Notes: a model not told the origin generated them from the sequence alone. A stretch of 31,646 bases of DNA from an uncultured Flavobacteriaceae bacterium (GCA_937901915.1 CALGUD010000144.1:1-31646), one strand, 5' to 3'; counted from the first letter of the stretch, positions 7,701 through 15,460 are shown. Translations and numbers: made by a program.

Positions 7701-9533
7701 GGTGATGTTACAATTGATATAGCAGCAGGAATAGCTCAGGATACAGCCGGTAATAATAACACCGCTGCTACACAGGCAGTGATTATCTTTGATAACATTG
7801 CTCCGGCAGCATCGATTACTGCTGCTCCATCCATTGTAAATAATGTGAACCCTTATAATGTAACAGTGGATTTTGGCGAAATAGTGACCGGCTTTGTATC
7901 CGGTGATATCGTTATTTCGAATGGCTCTGTTACTGATTTTACTGATAATGGCGATGGAACTTTTACTGTAGAGATCACTCCTGACGGCAATGGTGACATT
8001 ACTGTTGATGTAGCTGCTAATGTAGCGCAGGATGCTGCGGGCAATAGCAATACTGCCGCCAGCACTGCAACTACAATATACAATGCAACAGCACCAACTG
8101 TTGACATTCAGGGAGAACCTTCAATTGTGAACAGTACTGCAGCATTTGGTGTAACAATCCAGTTCAGTGAAGATGTTACCGGTTTTGTGATAGGTGATAT
8201 TACTGTATCCAATGGTTCTGTCTCCAATTTTGTAGCTGTAGATGGCAACACCTATACCGCAGAAATCATACCAAATGGTGCCGGTGATGTTACAATTGAT
8301 ATAGCAGCAGGAGCTGTGCAAAATGTAGCAGGGAATAATAATATAGCAGCACTGCAGGCAATTATCATTTTTGATAATCTTTCACCAACAGTATCCATTA
8401 CCTCAACAGAATCATCACCAACCATTAATGACCCTATTCCGGTAACCATCATTTTTGATGAGGCAGTAACAGGATTTGTAATTAGTGATATTACTGTAAG
8501 TAATGGGACCCTTTCCAATTTTTCAGGTTCAGGAACTACTTATACAGTAGATGTTACCCCTACAGCCAATGGTACAGTAACGGTAGATGTGAATGCCGGG
8601 GTGGCAATTGATGCAGCAGGGAATACTAACACAGCGGCAATGCAGTTTAGTATTGTGTATGATAGCACAATTCCAATGGAGCCATTGGCAGTACAATCTG
8701 TACTCTTGCAAGGTAACCCTGCATTAAATGCAACCTCAGTAACGTATATAGTAACTTTTAATAGAAACATGAATAATATTACAAGAGATGACTTTGCTGT
8801 TGTCGGTACAGGATCTGTCTCAATAATGAGTACTTCAGTTTCTTCAAATACAGGAACAAGTGTAAATGTAACTATAGAGGGGATTATGGGCCAGGGTTCT
8901 TTAAAATTGGATCTGTTAGAGGGTACTGATATAACTGATAACACATCAACGAATCCAATTCCGGCATTTACTTCCGGAGAAGTTCATATTGTAGACAGAA
9001 TAGCTCCAAGAGTTTATATAACCTCTCCAGAGTTTTCATATACTTATCTCAATCCAATTCCCGTTTCTATTACCTTTAATGATGAAGTTACAGGTTTTAC
9101 CGTTAATGATATTTCTGTTCATAATGGTACACTCACCAACTTTGCGGGTTCGGGTGATAGTTATAGGGTTGATGTTATTCCGGAATCAGATGGACTGGTG
9201 GCTTTAGATATCAATACAGGAGCAGCAGTTAATGCTGCTGGAAACACAAACATTCCGGCTTTACAGTTTAGTATTATATACAAAACCATTCCGCCTGTAG
9301 GAACTGTATATCCCAATCCTTTTCGTGAAAAATTGAATATAACCTCTGAGTCCGGTTCGTCAATACTCAAAGTTCAGATATTTGATTTTAAAGGTAAAAT
9401 GATTTATTCCGAATTTATAGACCAACAGGGTATTGTTAAAGAAATAGAATTACCACATCTTCAGGATGGAATGTATTTAATGAAATTGGATTATGGTAAT
9501 AAGAAAATATTGAAAAAAATTATTAAACAATAG
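4707..9533 (+). CDS. Giant secreted Ig-like repeat protein with T9SS type A sorting domain
   Basis: At 1608 residues this is the largest gene here. A Sec signal peptide (1-25, ending LQAQ) is followed by three units of about 165-190 residues (from about 27, 300 and 572), each with FESF--G---FTS-G. Long Ig-like modules follow the first two (193-297, 465-570). Then come six shorter bacterial Ig-like modules of about 97 residues (from 739, 835, 932, 1029, 1126, 1223), a further long module (about 1322-1430) and a last short one (1430-1531). The short modules share SPT----P-----F-E-V-GF---DI-V-NG and AGN-NTAA. The last 75 residues (VYPNPFREKLNITS through KKIIKQ) are the T9SS type A sorting domain, so it is exported across the outer membrane and probably surface-anchored. 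An adhesin role is likely. Conserved Asp/Asn suggest calcium binding (inference). It is the last gene of the unit. Confidence 0.92.
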   Translation: MKHLYLKILLSTLITISGVNFLQAQQYIETFESFSNGSTSFTSDGQSFSLTGGFHVAFLLGLGASNSNFFVDNSGNESLGDIVSIQTSNTATFTMKDVDIYLSEDSGNNPGGSGSVIIRGRLDGSTVFTVTRSTGINDNLGVDNGFFNVNFATEGGVDNSLTVIDELQFELTGSFDYIAIDEFTYDIEEVVVDTSPPFALSIDLNGTPPTTADEVNFTVTFDEDASNVTLDDFTLDAVGTTGNLSNITGLGTTYVVTVNNISGEGTISIDLNSSTDIEDTLGNTGTPAFTAGENHTVSACYEEDFESFTDGASTFTSNGLSFNSTNGLVVENVDDAGASESDRYLDNNGNGPGTYAIQTTGGELFTVSSVDLYLSSIVAGTTPTNDGTITINGKSSGVDVFTITKTSGFPNDLSSDNGFFNVNFATDGASDYSTTNIDELEIVIASSFVYLAVDHLDFCEEGTIDTFPPIVQSIEVSGNPTTLDTSVDFIVTFNENVNNVTTDDFSLDLNGTTGNIASVTGANNVYTVTVNNIDGDGTISIDLNSSTDIEDALGNSGVAGFTAGETHIVSDCFSEDFESFSDGATTFTSNGKAFTTTNGLEVNLLNGGGTNDTDQFLENNGAGAGSYSIQTTDNSLINVNSLFLFVSSDVTGTVPTDDGTVAIRGMLDGSMVYTIDLNSGNITFPTDVAQGNNGFFEVDFVAHGASDVSAMNVDEIQIEILSDFVYLAIDSFEFCLDIDTTPPGVTISSAESSPTNASSIPLTITFDEAVSGFGAGDIIVGNGSLTAFSGSGSVYNIDVTPGADDPVTVDVNAGVAMDAAGNTNTAATQFSIIYDGTSPGVTIASSESSPTNTSPISMTITFDEPVSGFVIGDLTVDNGSASNFVAVDGSIYTADITPSGVGDITVDIAAGVAQDASGNDNTAASQMLITFDNITPTANIQDEPPVVNSTAAFGVTLQFSEDVTGFVIGDITVGNGSVSNFVAVDGNTYTADITPNGAGDVTIDIAAGIAQDTAGNNNTAATQAVIIFDNIAPAASITAAPSIVNNVNPYNVTVDFGEIVTGFVSGDIVISNGSVTDFTDNGDGTFTVEITPDGNGDITVDVAANVAQDAAGNSNTAASTATTIYNATAPTVDIQGEPSIVNSTAAFGVTIQFSEDVTGFVIGDITVSNGSVSNFVAVDGNTYTAEIIPNGAGDVTIDIAAGAVQNVAGNNNIAALQAIIIFDNLSPTVSITSTESSPTINDPIPVTIIFDEAVTGFVISDITVSNGTLSNFSGSGTTYTVDVTPTANGTVTVDVNAGVAIDAAGNTNTAAMQFSIVYDSTIPMEPLAVQSVLLQGNPALNATSVTYIVTFNRNMNNITRDDFAVVGTGSVSIMSTSVSSNTGTSVNVTIEGIMGQGSLKLDLLEGTDITDNTSTNPIPAFTSGEVHIVDRIAPRVYITSPEFSYTYLNPIPVSITFNDEVTGFTVNDISVHNGTLTNFAGSGDSYRVDVIPESDGLVALDINTGAAVNAAGNTNIPALQFSIIYKTIPPVGTVYPNPFREKLNITSESGSSILKVQIFDFKGKMIYSEFIDQQGIVKEIELPHLQDGMYLMKLDYGNKKILKKIIKQ
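7518..7732 (+). repeat. Near-identical Ig-module repeat, copy 1
   Basis: This part of the Ig-like module starting at residue 932 is repeated 582 bases downstream (8100-8312) with roughly nine in ten bases identical by eye. That is far above the similarity between other modules of the protein. One different module (residues 1029-1126) lies between the copies. The spacing equals two modules, so a recent two-module duplication followed by change of one module, or gene conversion, would explain it. Confidence 0.75.
8100..8312 (+). repeat. Near-identical Ig-module repeat, copy 2
   Basis: Partner of the repeat at 7518-7732. Both contain the protein stretches VNSTAAFGV and FVAVDGNTYTA, and both end in the same run coding for GDVTIDIAAG. 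Such repeats are likely sites of slippage, recombination and assembly collapse. Confidence 0.75.
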
Positions 9534-9559
9534 CAACAGATTATAACCTTTCTAAAAAT

Positions 9560-9591
9560 AAAAGTTGTGGTTTTTTGATACCACACTTTTT
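9560..9591 (+). terminator. Intrinsic terminator of the five-gene unit
   Basis: A stem (aaaagttgtgg / ccacacttttt, with one bulged T) closes a loop of about ten bases and is followed by a T-rich tail, 26 bases after the stop of the giant repeat protein. It marks the end of the unit starting at 1504 and shows that the next gene needs its own promoter. Confidence 0.75.
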
Positions 9592-9648
9592 TATTAAGAA
9601 CAGCACTATACTAATTTTTTATGGAGAAAACGCAATGTTTTTTCATAA

Positions 9649-9656
9649 TACATTTG
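9649..9656 (+). promoter_or_regulatory. Candidate flavobacterial -7 promoter element (tacatttg)
   Basis: This matches the Bacteroidota sigma-A -7 consensus TAnnTTTG exactly and lies between the terminator at 9560-9591 and the glycosyltransferase start at 9683. The -33 TTG partner is not clear. The position supports the downstream start codon rather than the longer frame opening at 9575. Confidence 0.4.
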
Positions 9657-9682
9657 TACACTGGCAAGGAAATATAATAAAT

Positions 9683-10942
9683 ATGAAAGCAATATTCTTT
9701 TCTCTGGGAACAAGAGGCGATATGGAGCCATTTTTAGCAATTGCAGAGTTACTAAAAGAAAAGAACTGGGAGGTTATGTGTGTTTTCCCGGAGCAGTTCA
9801 GGGAAACCGCGGTGGAAATGGGTTTTCAATTTGAAGGATTCAACAAAGAGTTCCTGGAGATAATGGACGATAAGGAAACCAAAATGGTTCTGGGAGGCCA
9901 GGGTTCTATTTTTAAAAGAATGCGGATACTCATAAAAATTTCCAGGATCGGGATAAAACTATCAAAAGAAATGGCCCGGCTGCAACATAAAATTCTGGCT
10001 GAAGAAAACCCCGATAGGGTATTATACCACCCAAAATGTAATTACAGTGTTGTATGGGGAATGAAAAATCGGGGAAAAACCATTATGGTAAGCCCTATAC
10101 CTTTTTTAGGGCATGCAATTCATCATTTATCAACAATAGGGGGCGAAGGCTATGGAAATACTGTAAACAGGTTCACTTTTTGGATTACAAACAGCGCAAA
10201 GGCGTGGACAATAAAAAAGGCAGCCAAAAAGTTTCAAAGGGATTATAAGGAGATAAAAATAACAACTTCCTTTATAAAGGATGCAATGCTGAAAAAAGAG
10301 AAAACATTTTACACAATTTCTCCGTCCTTGTTCCCGAAACCGAACTATTGGCCTCCAACAGCTAATGTAGTGGGTTATTATGAAAGGGATAAGACCAGGA
10401 ACTGGCAGGCTGACCCTAAATTGACAGCGTTTATAAATGCATATAAAAAAATCATTTTCATCACTTTTGGCAGTATGTCTAATCCGGAGCCGAAAGAGAA
10501 AACCCGTACAATCATAGATGTTTTACAAAGAAATCATATTTCTGCCATTATAAATACCTCCTGGGGTGGCCTGGAAGAAATAAATGAAGCCCCGGAGAAT
10601 ATCCATTTTGTAAGTAACATTCCTTATGATTGGATTTTTCCGAAAATGTATGCTGTGGTTCACCATGGAGGCTCAGGAACAACTCATACAGCACTAAAAT
10701 ATGGCTGTCCTAATTTGATAATTCCTCACATAGTAGATCAGTTTTACTGGAACAGAACCATTTCCAAATTAAACCTGGGACCAAAAGGTACATCCATAAA
10801 AAAATTCAATGAAAAGGATTTTGAAAGTAAATTATTAGACCTGATTAATAATGATACTTATAAAAAGAACGCCCTTGCAATAAGTGAGAACATGAAAACC
10901 GAGAGCAATAGGGAACTGCTATATAAAATGATAGTAGAATAA
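9683..10942 (+). CDS. Glycosyltransferase, UGT/macrolide-type (GT1/GT28-like)
   Basis: This 419-residue cytoplasmic or membrane-peripheral glycosyltransferase has the GT-B fold. The N-terminal acceptor domain starts FFSLGTRGDMEPFLAIAELL, the signature of sterol and macrolide glucosyltransferases. The C-terminal nucleotide-sugar domain has FITFGSMSNPEPKEK and the donor-binding segment VHHGGSGTTHTALKYGCP, ending IPHIVDQFYWN, in which the D-Q pair usually contacts the sugar. The start at 9683 gives the family N-terminus directly and has aagga 12 bases upstream. The frame is open to 9575, but that point lies inside the preceding terminator. Acceptors in the family are small hydrophobic molecules or lipids, and the one here is unknown. 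It may be co-transcribed with the hydrolase that follows, although a separate promoter motif is seen there. Confidence 0.88.
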   Translation: MKAIFFSLGTRGDMEPFLAIAELLKEKNWEVMCVFPEQFRETAVEMGFQFEGFNKEFLEIMDDKETKMVLGGQGSIFKRMRILIKISRIGIKLSKEMARLQHKILAEENPDRVLYHPKCNYSVVWGMKNRGKTIMVSPIPFLGHAIHHLSTIGGEGYGNTVNRFTFWITNSAKAWTIKKAAKKFQRDYKEIKITTSFIKDAMLKKEKTFYTISPSLFPKPNYWPPTANVVGYYERDKTRNWQADPKLTAFINAYKKIIFITFGSMSNPEPKEKTRTIIDVLQRNHISAIINTSWGGLEEINEAPENIHFVSNIPYDWIFPKMYAVVHHGGSGTTHTALKYGCPNLIIPHIVDQFYWNRTISKLNLGPKGTSIKKFNEKDFESKLLDLINNDTYKKNALAISENMKTESNRELLYKMIVE

Positions 10943-11002
10943 TAACCACAGAAACTTCAGTTTTTTTAATCCTCCTGACAAAGGGCTGTCATACACAGGT
11001 AG

Positions 11003-11010
11003 TAATTTTG
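11003..11010 (+). promoter_or_regulatory. Candidate flavobacterial -7 promoter element (taattttg)
   Basis: An exact TAnnTTTG match ends 17 bases before the ATG of the alpha/beta hydrolase, leaving a leader of roughly ten bases. No convincing TTG element is seen at the expected distance upstream, so the call is tentative. Confidence 0.4.
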
Positions 11011-11027
11011 TTTTATAATATTTAGAA

Positions 11028-11909
11028 ATGAAAGAAAAAGCAAAGTTACTAATCATTCTCTTCGCACTTGTTAACAGCAGTGTATGGGCGCAAAATCAGG
11101 AAAATATGAAACCGGAAATTTTAAAATTGAGGGACAATAAAGTTGAAATTAATTATTATCATCAGGGACAAGGCGATACCACATTACTTTTTCTTCATGG
11201 CTGGTGTATAAATAGTACATATTGGAAAAATCAAATATCTCATTTTTCGAATAATTATAAAGTATATGCCTTAGACCTGCCCGGATTTGGTAAATCAACT
11301 GCTAAAAGGGAAAATTGGACTATTGAAGAATATGCTACGGATATAAATGAGTTTATAGAAACACTAAACCTAAAAAATGTAGTTATGGTTGGACATTCTA
11401 TGGCAGGTGAAATTATGATTCAGGCGGCATTAAGCAAAAACCCGAACATTATTGGACTGATTGGTGTAGACAATTTTAAACATGTAGATGTAGAATTTAG
11501 TCCTGAAGAAATGGAACAAATGTCAGGTATGCTTACCATGCTTAAGCAGGATTTTGAAAATACAGTTGTGGTATTTGCTGAAAACTGGTTGTTACACCCA
11601 TCAACACCGGCGGAAGTAAAAGAGCGTATTAAAAATGATTTCACTGCTGTTAACCCAATTGTAGGGGAGAATGCCTTAAAGAATTTGATGCAATTTTCAG
11701 AGTTAACACCTGCAATACTTGAAAAGCAGGAGCATAAATTATATCTTATCAATAGTGATGCAAACCCAACCAATGAAGTTGGTTTAAAAAACCGGTGTAA
11801 AAATGGTTATGAAATAAAAACAATCCACTCTACGGGACATTATCCAATGATTGAAAAACCACTTGAATTCAATCAGCTGCTTGATGAAATTCTTAAAAAT
11901 TTAAACTAA
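11028..11909 (+). CDS. Secreted alpha/beta hydrolase
   Basis: The 293-residue protein has a Sec signal peptide (residues 1-21, ending VWAQ) and an alpha/beta-hydrolase domain. The oxyanion region is LLFLHGWCINSTYWKNQI. The nucleophile elbow GHSMAG places the catalytic serine at residue 124, the acid is probably D244 (INSDANP), and the histidine is H271 (STGHYPMIEKP). This should be a periplasmic or outer-surface esterase or related hydrolase of a small ester or amide. The family is too broad to name a substrate. The export signal is notable because many close relatives are cytoplasmic. The stop codon overlaps, on the opposite strand, the stop of the BASS transporter by four bases, so the two genes converge with no room for a separate terminator. 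Confidence 0.85.
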   Translation: MKEKAKLLIILFALVNSSVWAQNQENMKPEILKLRDNKVEINYYHQGQGDTTLLFLHGWCINSTYWKNQISHFSNNYKVYALDLPGFGKSTAKRENWTIEEYATDINEFIETLNLKNVVMVGHSMAGEIMIQAALSKNPNIIGLIGVDNFKHVDVEFSPEEMEQMSGMLTMLKQDFENTVVVFAENWLLHPSTPAEVKERIKNDFTAVNPIVGENALKNLMQFSELTPAILEKQEHKLYLINSDANPTNEVGLKNRCKNGYEIKTIHSTGHYPMIEKPLEFNQLLDEILKNLN

Positions 11910-12997
11910 ACTTCAGGATCTTCTCCTTTAATGGGTTTATCCCGCCACCATGTGGCCAGGGAAGATCCGGTAATGTTCATCATAGGTCCAAATACTGCCG
12001 GGGCCAGTCCTACTGTCCCTACTTTTCCCATTAATAAAGCAAGTCCGCTTGCCAAACCTGCATTTTGCATCCCCACTTCAAAAGAAATAGTACGGCACGA
12101 CCTTTCATCCAAACCAAATAACCTACATGCCCAATAACCTAAGAAGTAACCAGACATATTATGCATAAAACCGGCTATAATGAGCAATAATCCCATAGTT
12201 AAAAGGTTATCTCTGCCTGTAGCTGTAATAATTGTAAGAATGAGTGCAATTCCACCCATAGAAAGTAAAGGCATAGCTTTATCCAGCCATGCTGTTTTCC
12301 CATGAGCCAGTTTATTAAAAACCAAACCTGCTACAATGGGTAAAATGGTAATTTTTACAATGCCCCACATCATATCCCAAAAATCGATCGGGACCAGCTG
12401 GTCTCCGAACAGTTTCATTAAAACCGGAGTTAGAAAGGGAGCTAGCAATGTTGCTACGGTGGTAAGTGTTACAGACAAGGCTAAATTTGCTTTTCCGATG
12501 TATGCCATTACATTAGATGCCAAACCACTGGGTGATGAGCCAATTAAAATAACACCGGCAGCTACTTCTGGTGGAAAATTAAAAAAGATAGTTATTATTA
12601 AACCAATAACCGGCATGATGGTAAACTGACAGGCCAAGCCTATAAACACAGCTTTCGGGTTTTTTACTACAGCACCAAAATCCTTTAAACTCATGGCCGT
12701 GCCCATCCCAAACATAATAATTTGTAAAAGCGGGACAATTAAGGATTTTAACTCAAAATCCCCCCACGTTAAAAACCATTCCGGATAATACATGGCAAGG
12801 GTTACACAAGCAAAAATGAGCATGGCGAAAGAAAAGCCCTTTACATTTTTGTATCCGCGAAACCCTATTGACAATGATAAAAAAAACAGGATAAGAACAG
12901 GGCCTAAAATAACAGTTTCACCAGTAAAATATAAAATGGAACAAACAATAAACAATATCAGTGAAAACCACAAAAGGTATTTATAAATAGACTGCAT
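11906..12997 (-). CDS. Bile acid:sodium symporter (BASS/SBF) family transporter
   Basis: A 363-residue inner-membrane protein with the SBF core. The first crossing-helix motif is GSSPSGLASNVMAYIGKANL (about 153-172), continuing LTTVATLLAPFLTP, and the second is ISFEVGMQNAGLA (about 304-316). FGMGTAMSLKDF (about 96-107) opens the first repeat. About 75 residues with two extra hydrophobic helices precede the usual ten-helix core, longer than most relatives of about 300. Known BASS members carry bile acids, pyruvate, pantothenate or its precursors and other organic anions with sodium. It is the third gene of a minus-strand unit, 27 bases after a sugar-acid dehydratase, so uptake of a keto acid or sugar acid is the best inference. 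Confidence 0.88.
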   Translation of the reverse strand: MQSIYKYLLWFSLILFIVCSILYFTGETVILGPVLILFFLSLSIGFRGYKNVKGFSFAMLIFACVTLAMYYPEWFLTWGDFELKSLIVPLLQIIMFGMGTAMSLKDFGAVVKNPKAVFIGLACQFTIMPVIGLIITIFFNFPPEVAAGVILIGSSPSGLASNVMAYIGKANLALSVTLTTVATLLAPFLTPVLMKLFGDQLVPIDFWDMMWGIVKITILPIVAGLVFNKLAHGKTAWLDKAMPLLSMGGIALILTIITATGRDNLLTMGLLLIIAGFMHNMSGYFLGYWACRLFGLDERSCRTISFEVGMQNAGLASGLALLMGKVGTVGLAPAVFGPMMNITGSSLATWWRDKPIKGEDPEV

Positions 12998-13024
12998 AGT
13001 ACGGTTTAAGTTTCAATAAAGATT

Positions 13025-14305
13025 TTATTCGAAGAAAGGCACACCCTTATCAGCATACTTTTTCATACCTTCTTCATTAATTTCAACCCCAATCCCCGGT
13101 TTTTCTGAAAGTGGAATAAAACCGTTTTCTACCATTGGGCCATCATAAGTTACAATTTCTTTGAACATAGGATTTTTGTGAAAATAAATCTGCCACTCCA
13201 GAACCATGAAATTGGGTACAGAAGCACACACATGGCATGACGCCATAGCGCCTAAAAATGACGCGACCATATGGGGTGCAAAAGGAGTATAATATAAATG
13301 AGCCAAATTCGCAATTCGCTGTCCTTCTCCAAGTCCACCTGCCTTTTGTAAGTCTGGCATTACAATATTTACAGCACCGGTTTCAAGCATTTCTCTAAAT
13401 CCGTGAGCCAGATATGTATTTTCTCCGGCACAAATTGGCGTGCTTGTAGAATCTGTAATTTGTTTATAAGCTTGTATATTTTCAGCAGGAATAGGTTCTT
13501 CAAGCCACATAAGATTTAAAGGTTCCAGTATTTTAGCCGCTTTCATTCCTGATACTGCATCATAGCGCCCATGCATATCTGCACAAATATCAATGTTTGG
13601 CCCTACTTCATTACGGGCTGCCTCCATTTGATCATACATTCTTTGTATTTCAGCGGGGCTGGCGGTCCAGTTATGACGGTCATATTTATTTGGATCATTA
13701 GCCTGGTCCAGGTCAAATTTTATAGCATTGAAACCCATATCTACAGCTTCTCTTGCACTTGCTGCAAAATCCTCTGGTTTTGGCAAACTGCTTTGGTATA
13801 AGGCGGTATCCATATAAACACGTATTTTATCACGGAACTTACCTCCTAATAACTGATAAACGGGAACGCCCAGTGATTTACCTGCAAGATCCCACAAAGC
13901 TGTTTCTATTGCGCTAAGTACAGCAATATACATACCGGACTGAGCTCCCTGAAAATGGCCAAATTTACGGATTGTCTCAAAAAGAGCGTGTACATTTAAG
14001 GGGTTCTTATCTTTCAGAAAGAAACCAAATCTTTTTACAAGATCATAGGTGCCGGGCACAGCATCTACTCCTTCACCACAACCCCAAATACCTTGATTGG
14101 TGTGAATTTTAACAAACAATCCGCTTCCTCTTCTGATAAAAGCACATTTTACATCTGTTATTTTAAGATCTGAAGGAGCTGAAAATTTAGGTGCTTTATC
14201 AATAGCTGTTTCAAATCCTTGTCCAAAAGAAGTAAAGAAACTGAGTCCTGTTCCTGCCAATAAGCTTTTAGATATAAAGGAACGTCTAGAGTTAATTTTA
14301 GTCAT
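13025..14305 (-). CDS. Tat-exported enolase-superfamily sugar-acid dehydratase
   Basis: This 426-residue protein belongs to the mandelate racemase/muconate-lactonizing subgroup. It begins with a twin-arginine signal (SRRSFISKS, residues 6-14, then a hydrophobic stretch to about 29), so it should be exported folded to the periplasm. The barrel ligands are visible: D243 (ADMHGRYD), the WLEEP glutamate (about 269) and E295 (AGEN) for magnesium. The catalytic pair is D318 (MPDLQKAGG) and H345 (APHM), with K196 in AIKFD. The D-x-HGR feature is typical of galactonate/gluconate/mannonate-type dehydratases, which make 2-keto-3-deoxy acids. The exact sugar acid is not determined. It lies ten bases after an RraA-type aldolase gene and 27 before a BASS transporter gene. 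Exported enolase-superfamily dehydratases are unusual. Confidence 0.86.
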   Translation of the reverse strand: MTKINSRRSFISKSLLAGTGLSFFTSFGQGFETAIDKAPKFSAPSDLKITDVKCAFIRRGSGLFVKIHTNQGIWGCGEGVDAVPGTYDLVKRFGFFLKDKNPLNVHALFETIRKFGHFQGAQSGMYIAVLSAIETALWDLAGKSLGVPVYQLLGGKFRDKIRVYMDTALYQSSLPKPEDFAASAREAVDMGFNAIKFDLDQANDPNKYDRHNWTASPAEIQRMYDQMEAARNEVGPNIDICADMHGRYDAVSGMKAAKILEPLNLMWLEEPIPAENIQAYKQITDSTSTPICAGENTYLAHGFREMLETGAVNIVMPDLQKAGGLGEGQRIANLAHLYYTPFAPHMVASFLGAMASCHVCASVPNFMVLEWQIYFHKNPMFKEIVTYDGPMVENGFIPLSEKPGIGVEINEEGMKKYADKGVPFFE

Positions 14306-14315
14306 AAGATATATT

Positions 14316-15263
14316 TTACCAGGTTCGGGTTTTTAAAAGTTCCTGAATTTGTTCTTTAGGAACCGGAAGTTTATCAATATGTGTGTTGAGCCACTCAGAG
14401 AAATCTTTCTCAATTTCATCAGACCAGCGGGTATCTATTTCACCCGCAGTATATTTTTGTTCACGGAGCCTTTGATGGCCGAACATATCACGCAATCTTA
14501 CTATTTCTGAGATCTTAACCACTTTTTCAGCTAAATGGGGAGGAATAAATATAACTCCACCGTCACGTCCCAATACTATATCTCCGGGAATTACAGTTGC
14601 ACTGCCTATACGGGTCGGGGTATTTATACCTATAAGTGTAGTATTTAATTGTGCATCCGGATCGTTTAAATGATGTGAAGGATGGTAGCTGCGGAAGAAA
14701 GAGGTAAAGCCACCCATTTCCTTTAAACCACTCACATCTCTAAGAGCACCATTATATACAATTCCGTTTCCGGTTTTTGCATAGATAGAATTCCCAAGGT
14801 TATCACCAATGGTTGGCCCGTCTAAATGGGCGCCAAACTGGTCTACTACATAAACATCCCCTTTTATTAAAAGGTCAATTGTCCATGAGTTTTGAGATTT
14901 TATCCGGCCATCCTTCTCATGGCCTTTTTTATCTAAAACACGATGTATATCCGGCCTCCCGGGCATAAAAACGGCAGTTACCGCCCGTCCTACCAATACG
15001 CTATCAGGATTAATGGTTTGCCAGTCACCTTCATACTGAAATTTAAAGTTTTCACCTTTTAACACCGCCCAGGCTTCCTCCAGGGTAACCAGTTTCATAC
15101 GCTCCAGTATGGCGTCGGAAACATACGGCCGGCCATCAGCAAGGCGTTCACCTTTCCACTCAGGAGTTAAAAAAATAAGCTCTTCTTTTGATATTTGTTG
15201 GCTGTACACAATTGAACTAATTCCTAAAAAAAGCATAGGAATAGTGATTCTTAAAAAAGACAT
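14316..15263 (-). CDS. RraA/HMG-aldolase-family protein with Sec signal peptide
   Basis: The 315-residue protein starts with a hydrophobic signal peptide (residues 1-21, probable cleavage VYS-Q). It then has a domain of the RraA / 4-hydroxy-4-methyl-2-oxoglutarate aldolase family. GPTIGDNLGNSI (149-160), GNGIVYNGALRDV with R175 and D176 (the pyruvate- and metal-binding pair of class II pyruvate aldolases), and PGDIVLGRDGGVIFIP (226-241) are diagnostic. Typical RraA proteins have 160-230 residues and no signal, so this form is longer and exported. The aldolase residues are present, so cleavage of a 4-hydroxy-2-keto acid to pyruvate plus an aldehyde is plausible. It is the first gene of a unit with the Tat-exported dehydratase and a BASS transporter, fitting a periplasmic pathway (inference). 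Confidence 0.82.
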   Translation of the reverse strand: MSFLRITIPMLFLGISSIVYSQQISKEELIFLTPEWKGERLADGRPYVSDAILERMKLVTLEEAWAVLKGENFKFQYEGDWQTINPDSVLVGRAVTAVFMPGRPDIHRVLDKKGHEKDGRIKSQNSWTIDLLIKGDVYVVDQFGAHLDGPTIGDNLGNSIYAKTGNGIVYNGALRDVSGLKEMGGFTSFFRSYHPSHHLNDPDAQLNTTLIGINTPTRIGSATVIPGDIVLGRDGGVIFIPPHLAEKVVKISEIVRLRDMFGHQRLREQKYTAGEIDTRWSDEIEKDFSEWLNTHIDKLPVPKEQIQELLKTRTW

Positions 15264-15460
15264 AATTAATGGTATTGGTTAGTTATAAGATTTAGTATAA
15301 ATACTAAACCCCAGTAATAAATATAGGGAACTTTAAAACACAAAAATGTTAAAAATAACACAAAACGAATTTCGAAAGCTGTTAAGTTGCATATTTTGAG
15401 TGACTTAAGTCGTACTAATGTAAACATAATCTGGCTGGTATAAGAAACTATAGAATTTCC

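Noticed and set aside
4707..9533. Repeat array that might be CRISPR-like
   Set aside because: Units are about 290 bases, in frame and protein-coding, with no short identical repeats separated by unique spacers and no cas genes.
9575..9682. Longer N-terminus for the glycosyltransferase
   Set aside because: The upstream ATG lies in the loop of the preceding terminator and the extra 36 residues do not resemble the family. A promoter-like motif at 9649-9656 lies after it.
10943..11002. Possible hairpin (tgaca/tgtca) after the glycosyltransferase
   Set aside because: The stem is only five pairs and no T-run follows it, so a terminator is not supported.
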